A program made the position numbers and the translations under genes. The notes beneath the pieces are model-generated. The model was not told where the DNA came from. It did no database searches and saw only the letters and a program-made list of their open reading frames with translations. From assembly GCA_019775845.1 (NCBI GenBank), contig JADQAV010000009.1, forward strand, positions 1 through 64,000: a stretch of 64,000 bases of DNA. The letters run 5' to 3'. This document shows positions 12,378-24,600 of the stretch, one piece after another. Each line of letters begins with the position of its first letter. The first letter of the stretch is position 1. The stretch is from Myrmaecium sp. VS I D KN 1 (Eukaryota; Ascomycota; Dothideomycetes; Valsariales; Valsariaceae).

Positions 12378-13221
12378 TCATGCAACACCTCCACCGTTCT
12401 TCCTAAATGAGACCTTCTCCACCGCCACATTCTCGGCACCATTCGCATCTTTCCGAAGCTGGTAAACATAAAGCACCAGAACATCTCCCTGAACCTATAT
12501 TCCCCGCACACGTTAGCCAACATTCCCCAACCCGACAACGGCCCGCACAGGTATGCAACTCACATCCATCAACACAAAACTGGGCGTGGGCTCCTCCTCC
12601 TCCCGTCCCGCCGCCACGCCCTCCGTCCAGCCCGTCGTAAACGCGCCCGTCGCACTCCCCGGGTTCACAAAAAACTTCCCCTCCATCTCATACGCCTCGA
12701 AGCGATGGGGGCCACCGCCGCCGCCGCCGCCGGCATACAGGAGGACATCGACATCCATCTGGCGGGCAGCCACCAGCAAGCTATCCGGGTCGTGGGGGGG
12801 GAGGACGGTGTGGCCGTGGGTGCAGCCGATGCGGAGACCGCCGTGGACGACGACTTTGCTGAGGGGTAAGCCGGGAGCGTCCAGGTCGAAGGGCCCCTTG
12901 ACGATGTGCAGGTCCGGGGCGAGATGACGCAGGAAGTCGTAGGTGGGTTTGTCGGTCAGGTTGCCCAGGCACAGGACTTGGCCGATTTTACCGGGGGTGA
13001 GGAGTTTTTTGAACTGCGGGAGGAGGAGGAGGGGTTAGAGGGGGGTCGTGAGGTGGAGGAGGGGGATGGTGTACCTTTGCGGGGATGTCCTGTGAGATGC
13101 GGATGGAAGTCAGCTACAGCTGTGCTGTGTAGGTAGGTATGTGAAGGTGGATGAGCAGACGTACGATCGCGCGGTCCGGGATGAAGAGGTCGCCCAAGCA
13201 GAGCACGAGTCGGGAGGTCAT
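12378..13221 (-). CDS. VPS29: Retromer subunit Vps29
   Basis: Metallophosphoesterase-fold scaffold of the retromer, which returns cargo from endosomes to the Golgi. Exons on the minus strand: 13221-13165, 13089-13075, 13013-12564, 12494-12378; 212 residues in phase. Exon 1 reads LVLCLGDLFIPDRAI. Exon 2 is only 15 nt and encodes DIPAK, an invariant part of the family. Exon 3 carries LTPGKIGQVLCLGNL, CTHGHTV, AARQMDVD and FVNPGSATGAF. Exon 4 gives VQGDVLVLYVYQLR. A GCC-repeat run puts seven glycines just before HRFEAYE, where relatives have two or three. An extra REEEEP segment precedes the last strand. Its 3' end faces BUD6. Confidence 0.95.
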
Positions 13222-14101
13222 GGTGGGATGGTCGATCCGGAGCGCGTCCTCATGAGGAGGCGCGGCGATGACGGTGATGATGGTGGGAGCTACTGAGATG
13301 GTACATCCAAGCTATGGGGGAGGGAGAGGATCGGATGGTGAGGTCCACCGTCCACGGTCCCCGCCCTCATCGCTCGCCTTGGCAGGGACGGAAACGCTCC
13401 CCCCCGCGCTGAATGGGCGGCCTCATGTTCCAGGCGTCCAACTTTCGGCGATGCCTTACAATGCAGTTGGAACAGGCTCGATCCGCTTATGTAGGGCGGA
13501 GTTGAGGGGGAAAATAGCAATACCGTCTACTCAAGTCCGAGACGCGACGGTCAGCGTGTAATCAAATAAATAATGTACATCAAATTGATTACCCGGTACA
13601 GATTCGCCGTCGGTGAAAACAATGCTGCTCAGGTAAGCCGGTCCGGATTGATGACTCGGGAGTGCAGTGGCCAGCGGCGCAAGGCATCCAGGCACTCCTT
13701 GGGGATTTCACTCTCTCCATCGTTCTCCTTCTTCACAGATCGTCAACTCCCCGTTTGGGCAGCCTCTCTCTCGCTTCAAACCGCAATCCTCGCCAGGAAC
13801 GGACGTGTCATTCGTTGTCCGTCGTCCGTCATCCAATCGTCACTCGCTCCCCGGTTCGCCCCAAAGATCGGCACAGGAAGTCGACCCGAAGCCCTCGGCT
13901 ACTCACCTCACTCGCCATCCAGTCACCCGTAGACGCCGCGACCCTCCCGCCGCGTCTACCCCACGCCTGCCATCCATCCTGGCTCCCTCCAACCCCGCCC
14001 CCGCCAGACTCGGTCTGATTGCAAGCCATCTGGACAACTCTTCACCCTCTTCCTCTCCTTCCTCTCCTTCCTCATCCTCACACTCACCAGCACCAGCAAA
14101 C
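13222..14101. other. Divergent promoter between VPS29 and AGX1
   Basis: No gene seen. A frame open from 13667 leads into AGX1 in phase, but it is low in complexity, so it is read as leader. The last 80 bp before AGX1 are CT-rich. Confidence 0.6.
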
Positions 14102-15328
14102 ATGTCTGCTCAATCTCCTCACTCCACCTTGCTCATCCCGGGCCCCATTGAGTTCGACGATGCCGTTCTCAATGCCATGAGCCACTTCAGGTACCTCCCT
14201 CCTTCCCCCACTCCTTCTCCACTTCGGATCAGACGACGCTGACATGTCCCCAACAGCGAATCGCACGTCGGCGCTCCCTTCGTGGCCGTCTTCGGCGAGG
14301 TGCTCACCATGCTCCGCAAGCTCTTCCAGACCACCGATCCCGCCTCGCAACCGTTCGTCATCTCCGGGTCCGGAACATTAGGCTGGGACCAGGTCGCCGC
14401 CAACTTGGGTGAGCCTGGTGACGAAGCTCTCGTCCTCCACACGGGCTACTTCGCCGACAGCTTCGCGGACTGCCTGGAGACCTATGGTGTCAAGGCCACT
14501 CAGCTGAAAGCCCCCATCGGAGACCGCCCGCAGCTCGACCAAGTCGAGGCCGCGTTGAAGGAGAAGAAGTACAAGCTCCTGACCATCACGCACGTCGACA
14601 CCTCTACCGGCGTTCTCTCCGACATCGAAAGTCTCGCCAAGCTGGTCAAACGCGTCTCCCCCGACACCCTCATCATCGTCGACGGCGTCTGCTCCGTCGG
14701 CTGCGAAGAGATCCAGTTCGACAACTGGGGCCTCGACGTCGTGCTCACCGCCTCGCAAAAGGCCATCGGCTGTCCCGCCGGCCTCTCCATCCTCATGGCC
14801 TCCGGCCGCGCCATCGACACCTTCAAGGCCCGCAAGCACCCTCCCACCTCCTACTTCGGCTCCTGGAAGAACTGGCTCCCGATCATGCAAAACTACGAAG
14901 CCAAGAAGGCGTCATACTTCGCCACGCCCTCCCCCCAGCTCGTCCGCGCCCTGCACACCACCCTCACGCAAATCACGTCCCGGCCGCTCGCCGAGCGCTT
15001 CGCCCAGCACCGCGCCGCGAGCCAGAAGATCAAGCGGGCCGTCGCTGATCTGGGACTCCGCCAGCTCGCCGCGCGGCCGGAGAACCAGGCGAACGGCATG
15101 ACGGCCATCTACCTCCCCGAGGGCATCCAGGCGGCGCAGGTCCTGCCCGGTCTGCTGCAGAAGGGTGTCGTTTTTGCTGGTGGCTTGCACAAGGAGATTG
15201 CGACAAGGTACATTCGGTTTGGTCATATGGGTGTTAGCGTGACGGATCCGAAGCGCGATGATATTGAGAAGGCGATTAGGGCGCTGAAGGAGAGTTTGGC
15301 GGAGGTGGGGTATAAGGGTGCGTCGTAG
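14102..15328 (+). CDS. AGX1: Alanine-glyoxylate aminotransferase
   Basis: PLP-dependent class V aminotransferase that converts glyoxylate and alanine to glycine and pyruvate. Exon 1 is 14102-14190, the intron 14191-14256, exon 2 14257-15328; 386 residues, the size of yeast Agx1. The start MSAQSPHSTLLIPGP matches the family, whose N-terminus carries the LIPGP motif. Other landmarks are SGSGTLGWD, HVDTSTGVL, the PLP aspartate in VDGVCSVG, and the Schiff-base lysine in TASQKAIGCP at about residue 198. The C-terminus is KGAS, so no PTS1 signal is visible and location is unclear. It is divergent from VPS29 and in tandem with the AIM9-like gene. Confidence 0.95.
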
Positions 15329-15969
15329 ATGGGATGGTGGTGGTGGATGGATGTGTGTGGGATGGCTGGTGAATGTAGAGTGTTGGTGGTGGTTTGATGG
15401 AGCTGGTGGGAAAAGAGGGATCAACGTAGTGTTAAACGGTGTGTCTCCATGTTTGTTGAAGAAGGTATAAGTAGTGTTTGAGGGCGAAAAAAGAAAAGAA
15501 AACAGCATTTGCGACGAATCACGCAGGCATATTGTTCCAATCTCTTCTATGTTTCGTGCAGAAGGAGTTTTGGCATCAATTTTCGGCGTTGGCTATCTCT
15601 CTATTCTTGATGTTGGATGGGAACGGGCGCCTTCAGATTCTCTGGATTAAAGGTGTAGATCTTCGGATTAGAGGGGTCCCGGAAGCTCTATAAGTACTGT
15701 ATTGGCGGGCGTTGCATCCCCCATCAGAAGGATAAGAGATGGAATGGGATTCTCGAGTAGTAGACACAGAGGCTTGAAAGGGCGGCACAGAGCCGTGAGG
15801 CGGCCGTGGCGCGGCATGGCGCGGGGTCCCCGGATTGGACCCTTGACTTGTCCATGTGGCGCTGTCACCGGGTGCCTAGCGGACCACCTCCCTCCATCCA
15901 TCCATCCATCCTCTCCTGCAATTTAATTATCCAACACTCTACCCCTTCCTCCACGCCTTCTGCTTCCCT
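15329..15969. other. Intergenic between AGX1 and the AIM9-like gene
   Basis: No gene seen. A CCAT tetranucleotide run lies at about 15893-15912, and C/T-rich sequence precedes the next start. Confidence 0.6.
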
Positions 15970-17855
15970 ATGTCACTCCACCCCTCCATCCTGCGCTCCC
16001 TAGGCCCGGGGTTCCAGCGTACACGCCCACCTCGCCCTCTCATCAACCTCACATCCCGCTCATCTCCCCGCAAGGCTAAAGCCCTCCACACAACCGCGTC
16101 ACGAACCGCGGCCGATCCACTGTTTAACTACACCTCCGGCCGGTGGATGTAACACCCCCCCCCAACAACCAAACCATAAACGACCCCCGCTCACCTCCTC
16201 ACCCATCCAAGCTACAACGAACCCCTCCGCCTCCACGAGCGGCACCTCCCCTTCAACCCCTCCGCCCTCAAGCAGATCGCCGCCGCCTCCGTCCACAAAC
16301 CCGCCTCCGCCATCATCAGCATCACCAAACTCGCCGAAGGCGGCTTCAACCGCGTCTTCTCCATGCGCTTCCACGACGGCGGGGAGGAGGTGCTGGCGCG
16401 GCTGCCGTACGCGTCTACGGTCCCGAAGGGACTGGCGGTCGCGAGCGAGGTCGCGACGTTGGACCTCCTGCGCAGACGGGGGGTGCCGGTGCCGAGGGTG
16501 TTGGGGTATGCTGCTGCTGATACTGATGCGGCGGGAGAGGTGGGGGCGGAGTATATGATTTTGGAAAGGGTGCCTGGGGAGTCGTTGGGAAGAGGTGGTA
16601 CGGGTTGACGGAGGGGGAGCGGTTGAAGGTGACGTATAAGCTGGTTGAGCTGGAGGAGAGGCTGTTTCGGTTGGAGTTGCCGGCGTGTGGGAGTGTGTTT
16701 TTTGCGGAGGATTTACCGGACGGGTGGAAGAGGGCTGGGATCCCGATGGAGGACGCGGGGAGGGAGTTGTGTGTTGGGCCGGATGTGGCGTTGAGGTGGT
16801 GGTTTGAGGAGCGAAGTGGGCTGGGGGTTGATCGGGGGCCCTGTGAGTTTGGCGCCTTGCTTTGGGCTGGATGGCTGGGTTGTGGGATTGATCTTCTGAC
16901 AGAATGCCTAGATACCGACGTCGAAGGAGTTCTCGCAGGCGTGGCGCGCAAGGAAATGGAATACCTACGACGCTACGGCCGCCCGCGTTACCCGTCCGAG
17001 AGGGTATACCGCGGGAGCACGAACTACCAGAAATCCTCACCGGAAGAGCACATGCGCAATCTCCAAAAGTACCTCGACATCGTCCCCCACCTCGTGCCCA
17101 CGGACCCACGCTTGCACAAACCCACGCTCCGACATCCAGACCTGCAACCGCACAACATCTTCGTCTCCGACGACCTCGACATCGTCGGCCTCATCGACTG
17201 GCAGCACAGCTCCGCCCTCCCTCTCTTCCTCGCCGCCGGGATGCCGAAATCCTTCCAGAACTACCACGACGAGGAGTCCGCGCGCTTCGTCCCTCCCAAA
17301 CTGCCCCCCAACCTCGATGAGCTAGACGAAGATGAGCGGGCGGAGGAGCTGGAGCGGTATCGCAGACGGCATCTGCATTTCTTCTACCTCGGCTTCACGC
17401 AGAAAGTGAACCCCCTGCATAACGCCGCGCTCGACGAGGACGGCGCCAATCTCCTGACGCGCAAGATCTTCACCCATGCCGGCGAGCCGTGGGAGGGAAA
17501 CAACGTCCCGCTCAAAGCCGATCTGATCCAGCTCACGCACTCCTGGGCGCATCTCGCGACGCCCGACGCCAACGGTCGCGTGCCCCCTTGCCCGCTGTCA
17601 TTCCCGGACGACGAAGTACAAGCGACAACCACCGCTCTCGCTGAGCAGGATGACATGGATGTGCAGATGGAACGCATCCGTGGTGCTCTGGGGATCAGCA
17701 GCGATGGCTGGACGCCCGAAGAGAACTACGCGGAGGCGAAGAAGCGCGCGGAGGAGTTTAAGCAGTTTGCTGTTGATTCTGATGATGATCCGTTTGAGAA
17801 GGCGATGACGGTGAGGCATTGGCCGTTTGAGGAGGAGTTTGATGAGGATGAGTGA
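15970..17855 (+). CDS. AIM9-like mitochondrial APH-fold protein, frame broken once
   Basis: Member of the aminoglycoside-phosphotransferase/kinase fold family related to yeast Aim9, probably mitochondrial; its substrate is unknown. Exon 1 is 15970-16148 (basic, Ser/Arg-rich presequence, then FNYTSGRW). The intron is 16149-16211. Coding resumes at 16212 (YNEPLRLHERHLPFN) and runs through AEGGFNRVF (nucleotide loop) and EYMILERVPGESLG. At about 16585-16600 the homology moves to another frame (RWYGLTEGERL) and continues to 17855 with LRHPDLQPHNIF (catalytic loop) and IVGLIDWQH (metal site). No intron fits in the gap: the shift equals one missing base. It is either a sequence error or a recent lesion, since all catalytic motifs on both sides are intact. 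Confidence 0.78.
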
Positions 17856-18565
17856 GGGAGGGGGGATCGCTGGCGCGAAGTATGGTATATATACCCTGGT
17901 GCTTTGGTTTTTGAGGGGTCGGCGGATGGGGTGCATATCCTCGTTGTGGAAGGAATAGGGTTATGATGTGTGCTGCAGAGGGTGAGGTTGTAAAGGACGT
18001 GCTTTTTCTGTTTCTCACTGCAAATCCAGCATCGACCGTCCCGTGGCGTCGACCTGCGCTGCGATATCAACGGTCCTACACGCACGCGGTGCTGCGAGTC
18101 GCAGCAGTATACATGCGTGTGGGCAGGGTCCTTCCGTTCATTCTGCGCCAGTGGCATAGCACTTGTCGTCCGTCATGCATCCAGCGGCGGCCAGACTAGA
18201 CGCCGTGGAAGGGAGGGATATAGGAAAACGACGACTGCTTCCTTCTCCATCCATTCGTGTCGGCGAGAGAGAAAAGCAAGCAAAGGCAGGGGGACGGAAG
18301 GGATGGAAAAAAAGGACGACACAGGTAATAGCAGCGAAGGAGGAAGAGAAAGCAGGAGAACCGGTTTCCACTGCTCAGATCAGAGCCTCTTGTTCTCTCT
18401 TCACGTCGCCTTCGGACAGCAGACGGGCGTTCGGGAACCGCACCGTGTGAGCTTCACCTCTATCACGTCTTATTTTCCTTCTCCTTCTTCTTTCCGTCGC
18501 CTGAGTTCCCCAGCTCAGTGGAAAAAAGGGCGGCGGGGAAAGGAGGTTGTTGTGGAGATGAGTAT

Positions 18566-18603
18566 CTCGTTCACCTCTCGTTCACCTCTCGTTCACCTCT
18601 CGT
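18566..18603. repeat. 11-bp tandem repeat, three and a half copies
   Basis: The unit CTCGTTCACCT is repeated head to tail without change. Confidence 0.9.
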
Positions 18604-21600
18604 GATCCCCCCTCCCCGGCCACCACTTTCTCTATCCATCTTCCCACCTTCAACACACCACGTGCCTACCCCCACCCTCCCCTTCCCCCACCGCCACCGG
18701 CAAACCCGGGGCAGGAGCAAGGGGGGTGGGGGAAAGCGTCCGGAAGATCAGCCGATCGATTTTTTTCCCTTTACATATGTCTCGGCATTTGTGAAGCGAG
18801 GGGATCTCGATCTCCCCTCCTGCTCTCCGCGGAGCTTCGCGGCGCTTCTTCTCCTTTGTACTTCGTCGAATGATCCGGTTATATACGAGTGGAGATGGGT
18901 TGTGGGGAGTGAGTGGGATCTCGAGCCACCTCCGCAAACGTCCGGTTCTCGTCCATCCTTCTTCTCGAGCACGGCGAGCGGAGGAGGAGAATCGACGGCG
19001 AACAATCGAATGAATGAACTCGAAGGCCAGGTGGAAAGAACGAAGGGAAATAGCCGGCATGATCATGCGATCCCACATAATTCTCTCCTCGCACGGAAAG
19101 CATGTTTTGAAGTACGCGTCCATGTCCCGGCATTTGCTTCCCCGGTTCCTCCCAGCCGACGACCCCACACAACCCGACCCCATCACCCAACATCCCGAAG
19201 CTGCCGAGGAGACGAAAACGCAAGAAAAAAAAGCAAGACAAGAAAAAAACGAAAGCCTTACGGTTCCCGTAGCCAGCCTTGCCGTCCCCGTTAGCGCTTC
19301 ACCGCCAAGCCACGCCCAGCCCCCACCCCGGGGCCCCTTACATAATATCGCACACACAGCCCGGAGAGCACGTCAGCATCATCCGAGCATGTCCTGATCC
19401 TCAATTTTGTTTCTTCCCCAACAACCCGCCTTCTTCCGCAACCCGTAAACGAACCCCGTGAGAACGAGATTCCCCGTGTTGCCCCGCTTCTACGCTTAGG
19501 GTTTGTGGGTGGGGGAAGGGGGATGGGGGTTGGGGAATGGGGACACTTGGGACACGCGGATGTGGCTTTGCTTTTGGGGACACCACGGGAACCTATTTTT
19601 TCTCCTTTGCGGTGGAAAGACCATGTGAACCGAGGAGGAGATGCCGTTCGCGGCGTCCTATCGCTTGAGGACTAGACGGAATGTTGCCCTTTTCCTGTCG
19701 TGGGTAAGGAGTGGGGAGATGTGCAGTCAGCGTTGCGATCGAGATACGTAGGGAAAGAGTGTGTGATGTATGTGATAGAAGATGCCAGTCAGTAATCTCC
19801 CCGTCTTCGCCGGCCTGGGCTGGGTCTATACTACGGCAAGTTGATTGAGATGATATTCGAAGCGAAGTCAATCCGTAGAAGAGTGAGTCGAGAGAGATTA
19901 GCACGATGGAAAGACCACGGAGCTAGGTCGTTGCAGGACAGGATATGGGAGAGAGAAGATAGAAAAGAGCAGAGGAAAGGAGAGGGTGTGATGGTGGTAG
20001 AATCCGTATTGCCGCTCCGATACATGACAATTTCCTTCTCTCTTTCTTTCCTGATTCTTTTGCTTTTACATCCCCCGCCGGCCGAAGTCAGAGAGATGGA
20101 AAGCAAAGAAAGACGATGGACCAGTACGGACGTAATGGCAAGGTGAGAGATAGAAGGAGAAGGAGAAGGGACATAACGGAAGAGGATAGGAGCAAATAGA
20201 CCTTACGGTGACAGTAGCGTTCCCGGAAATCGTTCAATTTTCGCCACGCCTTCGTGTCCTTCCTTTTCGCGGTTTTTGCATTCGAGTTTTCAGAGGCTCT
20301 CGTCGACCTCGGCTTTTCCATGTTTTCTCTTCCATTTGCGCATCTCAATTCGTATATTCTTCCTCAGATGCCAAAGTCATATCTCCGGTCTTCCTTCCAG
20401 GGCTTGTATCCCCAGAGCGAGCTGTTACTCTGCCGTGAAAGCAGAGAGAAAGCAAGGCCAGCGTTATCGTACCGCCGTCGAGCCACGATAGCACGCAGTC
20501 TCATGACGACCCGCTGAGAAGAACATGACTTCCATTCCACCATGAACGCGTATCCCAACCTCTGCTCCAGAGCGACGGAGAGAGAAACCCATCGCCTCAT
20601 TGCAACGGATCATGACCTCGCCATTTCATTCTGTCCATTCCTGCCCTCTCTCTCCTTCTCTTCAACCATGTCTTCCTTCCTTCCCACGCCGCACACAAGG
20701 CGTACTCCCCACCGTCGCCGACCAAGGAGGCGCTCTTGGTCCGGCCGGAGAAAGTGGGTAGGCGTATCCGTAGGCCTGACAGATTTCCTCGTGTCGAGCG
20801 GGAAGGATCGATCGCGGGTCCCTGCATAATCCCTCCCATTCATCCATCCATCCGTACATAAAGAACGGACAAGGAGGAGGGAAACAAGGGCATAACAGCG
20901 CTCCTCCCACGTCCTGCCCTGTTCCGTTTCAAAAAGCCACACCATCGCCGATGGTGAACGCGATTCCTCTCAGGATCCCGGTCCGTGAAATGCCCTACAG
21001 GGCTGCGTGTGGGCGTGGTGAATGATGGGTGAGACGAGGCCCTTGGCGGCACGGACATAGTACTCGCTCGCTCAGCGGTCTGGTATCGTCCATCTTCCCT
21101 CTCCTCCACCGCCGAAATCTCCCCGATTCTTTTTCTGAGATCTACTTCTTTGTGTTGCAGCAAGGGAGATCGAGATGAAGACGGTGACGCTTGGTCCCGG
21201 CTGAGATCGAGATGTGAGAGACTTGTGAAAGGGGGGTTGGGAGGTGGGGCCGGAAGGACGGATCGCGGAAGGGCGGGAGCGGGGGGGGGGGGGTGAAAGG
21301 TGACAGATCGCGGAAGGGCGGGAGGTGGGGCGGAAGCGGGGCGGACAGGTGGTCAGGGAGTGGGGATGAGTGATGATGGGAACCGGTCCGATTGCATTAT
21401 TGATGTCCATGTGTGGGTGGTGGTTCCTTCTCGAACCCCCCGTTCGTTGGCTAGGTGGGCTCATGATAGCCGGAACGTGCGCGAGACGTCGGATGTTTCA
21501 TAACCTTCCATTTCGAACGTTTCGACTTCTTCTCTTTTTCTTTCGTTTTTTCCTTCTTCCGTGTCCGTTTGGCGCACGGTGCTTCTGTTGCCCATCTGTC

Positions 21601-24600
21601 CGATCTTCATCTTTACTCCTCCGTCTTGCTTGGACGTTGATCTCCGCTTTGTTACGCGTCCGATGCACGGTTATGGAGAGAGAGAGAGGGCGGCGGGGGG
21701 GAGGGGGGGTAGAGGTGTGAGTTGTTGGTTGTCCAAGCAAATCCCCTCTTCCGGACCGTATATGGTGAGTTTCGTATGCGAGAGAGAGAAAGAAAAGGCA
21801 AAAGAGAGGACGTAGAGAGGTAACTGATTCGTCGACGTCCTTGCTTTTTTTTTTCACGTCCGTGTCAAATCCCACTCACTTCTCGGCGCTTTTTTTCTTT
21901 TCTCTTTCTCCTGGCTTTTTCATGCACCGCATGTCACTCCGTTTCCAACGTCCGTCGTCGTGGGTATTTTCCCTCCAACCTCGTTCGTCCTCCCGTTCAT
22001 TCGTTCATTCGTTGCCACGGTGCTCGTAACGGGTCTCCCTTTTCAGGCATCCCGGTTCGGTGGTGGGAAGGAGCCAGTCAGCGTCCGACAGGTGTTTCTC
22101 TGCCAGCCTCCCTCGAAGCTCGCAGAGCTCTTCGTGGGTCTAGGCCCCTCTTTCGACACAACTCCAGCTGTGATTGCTTCAGCGCAAATTTTTTTTTTTC
22201 CTCTTTGTCTTCGCTGTTCCTGAGCAGCAGAGAGGGCCCGTTTTACGACATGCAATGCAGCGTGAAGCGCACGATGAATGGTTCAAGTGGAGGTTGGAAT
22301 GTGACCGCGATCGAGCGGTGCAGTAGCGAGGCGAGCAAGCAGGGAAGACGTGTAAAGGCAGGAAGGCGATATCTTCCCACGACATCCCTTCCTCTTCCTG
22401 GTGCGCCATGTTTGCGGGTCCGGGAAAGGAAAGAGGAGCACAAGTGAGCAAAGGGCGACGTATGATGCCGGCTACTTCTCCTACAGGTCAAATTGACTGC
22501 GCGTCCCGAATCGTCTCCACTTGGGCTTTTGTTGCAGACGTGTGAATAACTGCTTGAAGTTCACTGCGGACACGCGGTGATGGATGCTGCTCGTTTCTGC
22601 AGAGACTGGCAGCATGCAGTACCTTGAAAGCACCGCTAGAGATGACAGCCAGGGAAACAAAAGAGTGCATGCTTCTGCGGCTCTGTTCCAGGAGGATCAT
22701 CACATCGCCTTGCAGGGAAGGCAAAGGAAAAAGCGGAGCCCTAGCACTTCCTTTCTCGAAAGAAAAAGGGCCAGATTTGTTGTACGATGTTCTCCCTTGG
22801 ATCTTCATCCCGTGTCCACGTCAGACTCGTTTCAGTTGATCAATCACTGCTGGACCAGTCGATGGAAAAGAAACATGAAAAAATGACAATGAAAAAACAT
22901 CCCGTGGATCAACGCAAAGCCGCAGCGCGGCGAAGCGGACAATTCCGTACGGTTGCCTTACTCCAGGAATCCTCGAACAACGCTCGGTATCTGCCGGTCG
23001 TCGCAAAGAGACGCGAGACAAGCCAGGGGCGGAGAGAAAACGGGACTAGACGGTGTGAGATGGTATGGGGAGAAGACATGCAAGGTACTAGTACTTCGCA
23101 GTACCTGACAGGTGAAGCAGGCACTGGCACGGGCACTGGACGAAAATGTCAGTAAATGGTGGGGGAACGGTGACCTCTAACAGGAAAGAAGGGAAATCAG
23201 GTAATCCCTCCTCGGTCTCTTGACTTTTAGTACCTTGTGTTTCCAAATCCGATATAGGAAGGTACAGGTAAAGAACGGAATCAGATGGAAAGATAGCCTC
23301 TGTCTCTCAAGAAGGGAAAGGCGAGACTGAAATTCACTTACCATCCCCCTCAAGCATCGCTCCTAAAGCAGCTGTCAAACATGCAACAACCATTTCCTGC
23401 TCATGATTATCATCCACCATCAAGCCCTTTTCTCTCCTCTACACTCGGCATCTAGAAGGAAACAGCATGCCGTCCCGCAAGGCTAGCCTCCCCCTGCTCC
23501 CCCTTCACGTCAGTGTGGCGTGAGCCCGCTGCCGATGGACCAGGGGCGGGAATTTTCACGTCGCAACCCGTGAAGGAGGGCGAAAGCCCGGAAACGTGCA
23601 GCATCGCCAGTGTACCGTTTTCGCGGGTCGCACAAGGGCACCACTCGAAACACCAAACGAAAGGGACCATTGAGACGTTGGGAAGAGTTGAACGTACGAG
23701 CGGCATCCTTGTTCTTCCCTTGTTCACGAATGGACAGAGGGAGGGAGGGAGAACAACCTGGTGATTAAGTGGGGGTTCGTTTTCGTCCCTTTTTTCGCAC
23801 TGGATGTATGGACGATGTTGTAGCAGCACTTCCTAGTTGTATACCTGGGACGTTGTTTCACGACAGGCAAGCACGCAGGCAGGCAGGCACGGTTGAGATG
23901 CTGTTCGCAACGTGCACGCGCGCGCATTGAAGAGATGTGGAGGCTTCCTCCCGTTACGGGGGTCGAGTGGGCGGGGAATGCGTTCGTTATGCGGTCTCTT
24001 ATAGGACATCTATAGGGCAGCGGACGGGGATTGCCCGGGGCACTCTGCACGTCAGATATCGGGAGGGTGAAGGAGTGGAGGTCGCGGCAGGGGAAGCTGA
24101 GGACAGAGCAGGTTTTGAGACGACGCTCAGTTGCTTCTTTCGAGTCTCTGAACGCGTTAGCGACGTGTTGATGGAGAAGTGAAGAAGAGAGGAAGAACGT
24201 CCGAGGTGATCGAGAAAGCATATCCATCAGTGAAGTCTGTCAGGGAGGACGTCAAGCGAAGGACGTTGATGTTAAGCGGGGGTACGTGATCATAGAAGCA
24301 AACGAACTTCATCGACCCAGTCCGGGAGTTGCAACCGACTCTCGCAGGTTGGAATAACTTACCCGGTGATGCTGGAACATCGCAGTGATTATAGGACTTT
24401 CATTATAGATTCGCCCGCAAGGCCTTCTTTCTCCTACGCGCTTAATCACTTCCTTTTCCTCGTCTATCATACGTCCTTGCTGCTGCCTGCCAGCATCTCA
24501 CAATGTCCCCACACTCACATCCAATCCATCACCGCCCACGACTCGTCCGGTAAGGAAATCAAGAAGCGAAACAAGGCCAAGAATAATAACCCGATGTCGG

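Noticed and set aside
13667-14101. N-terminal extension of AGX1
   Set aside because: The frame is open, but the extension is Ser/Pro/His low complexity, and the family starts with the LIPGP segment shortly after the ATG at 14102.
18518-19357. Overlapping frames of 235-258 codons on both strands
   Set aside because: Low-complexity translations on both strands, no domains, no plausible splice partners.
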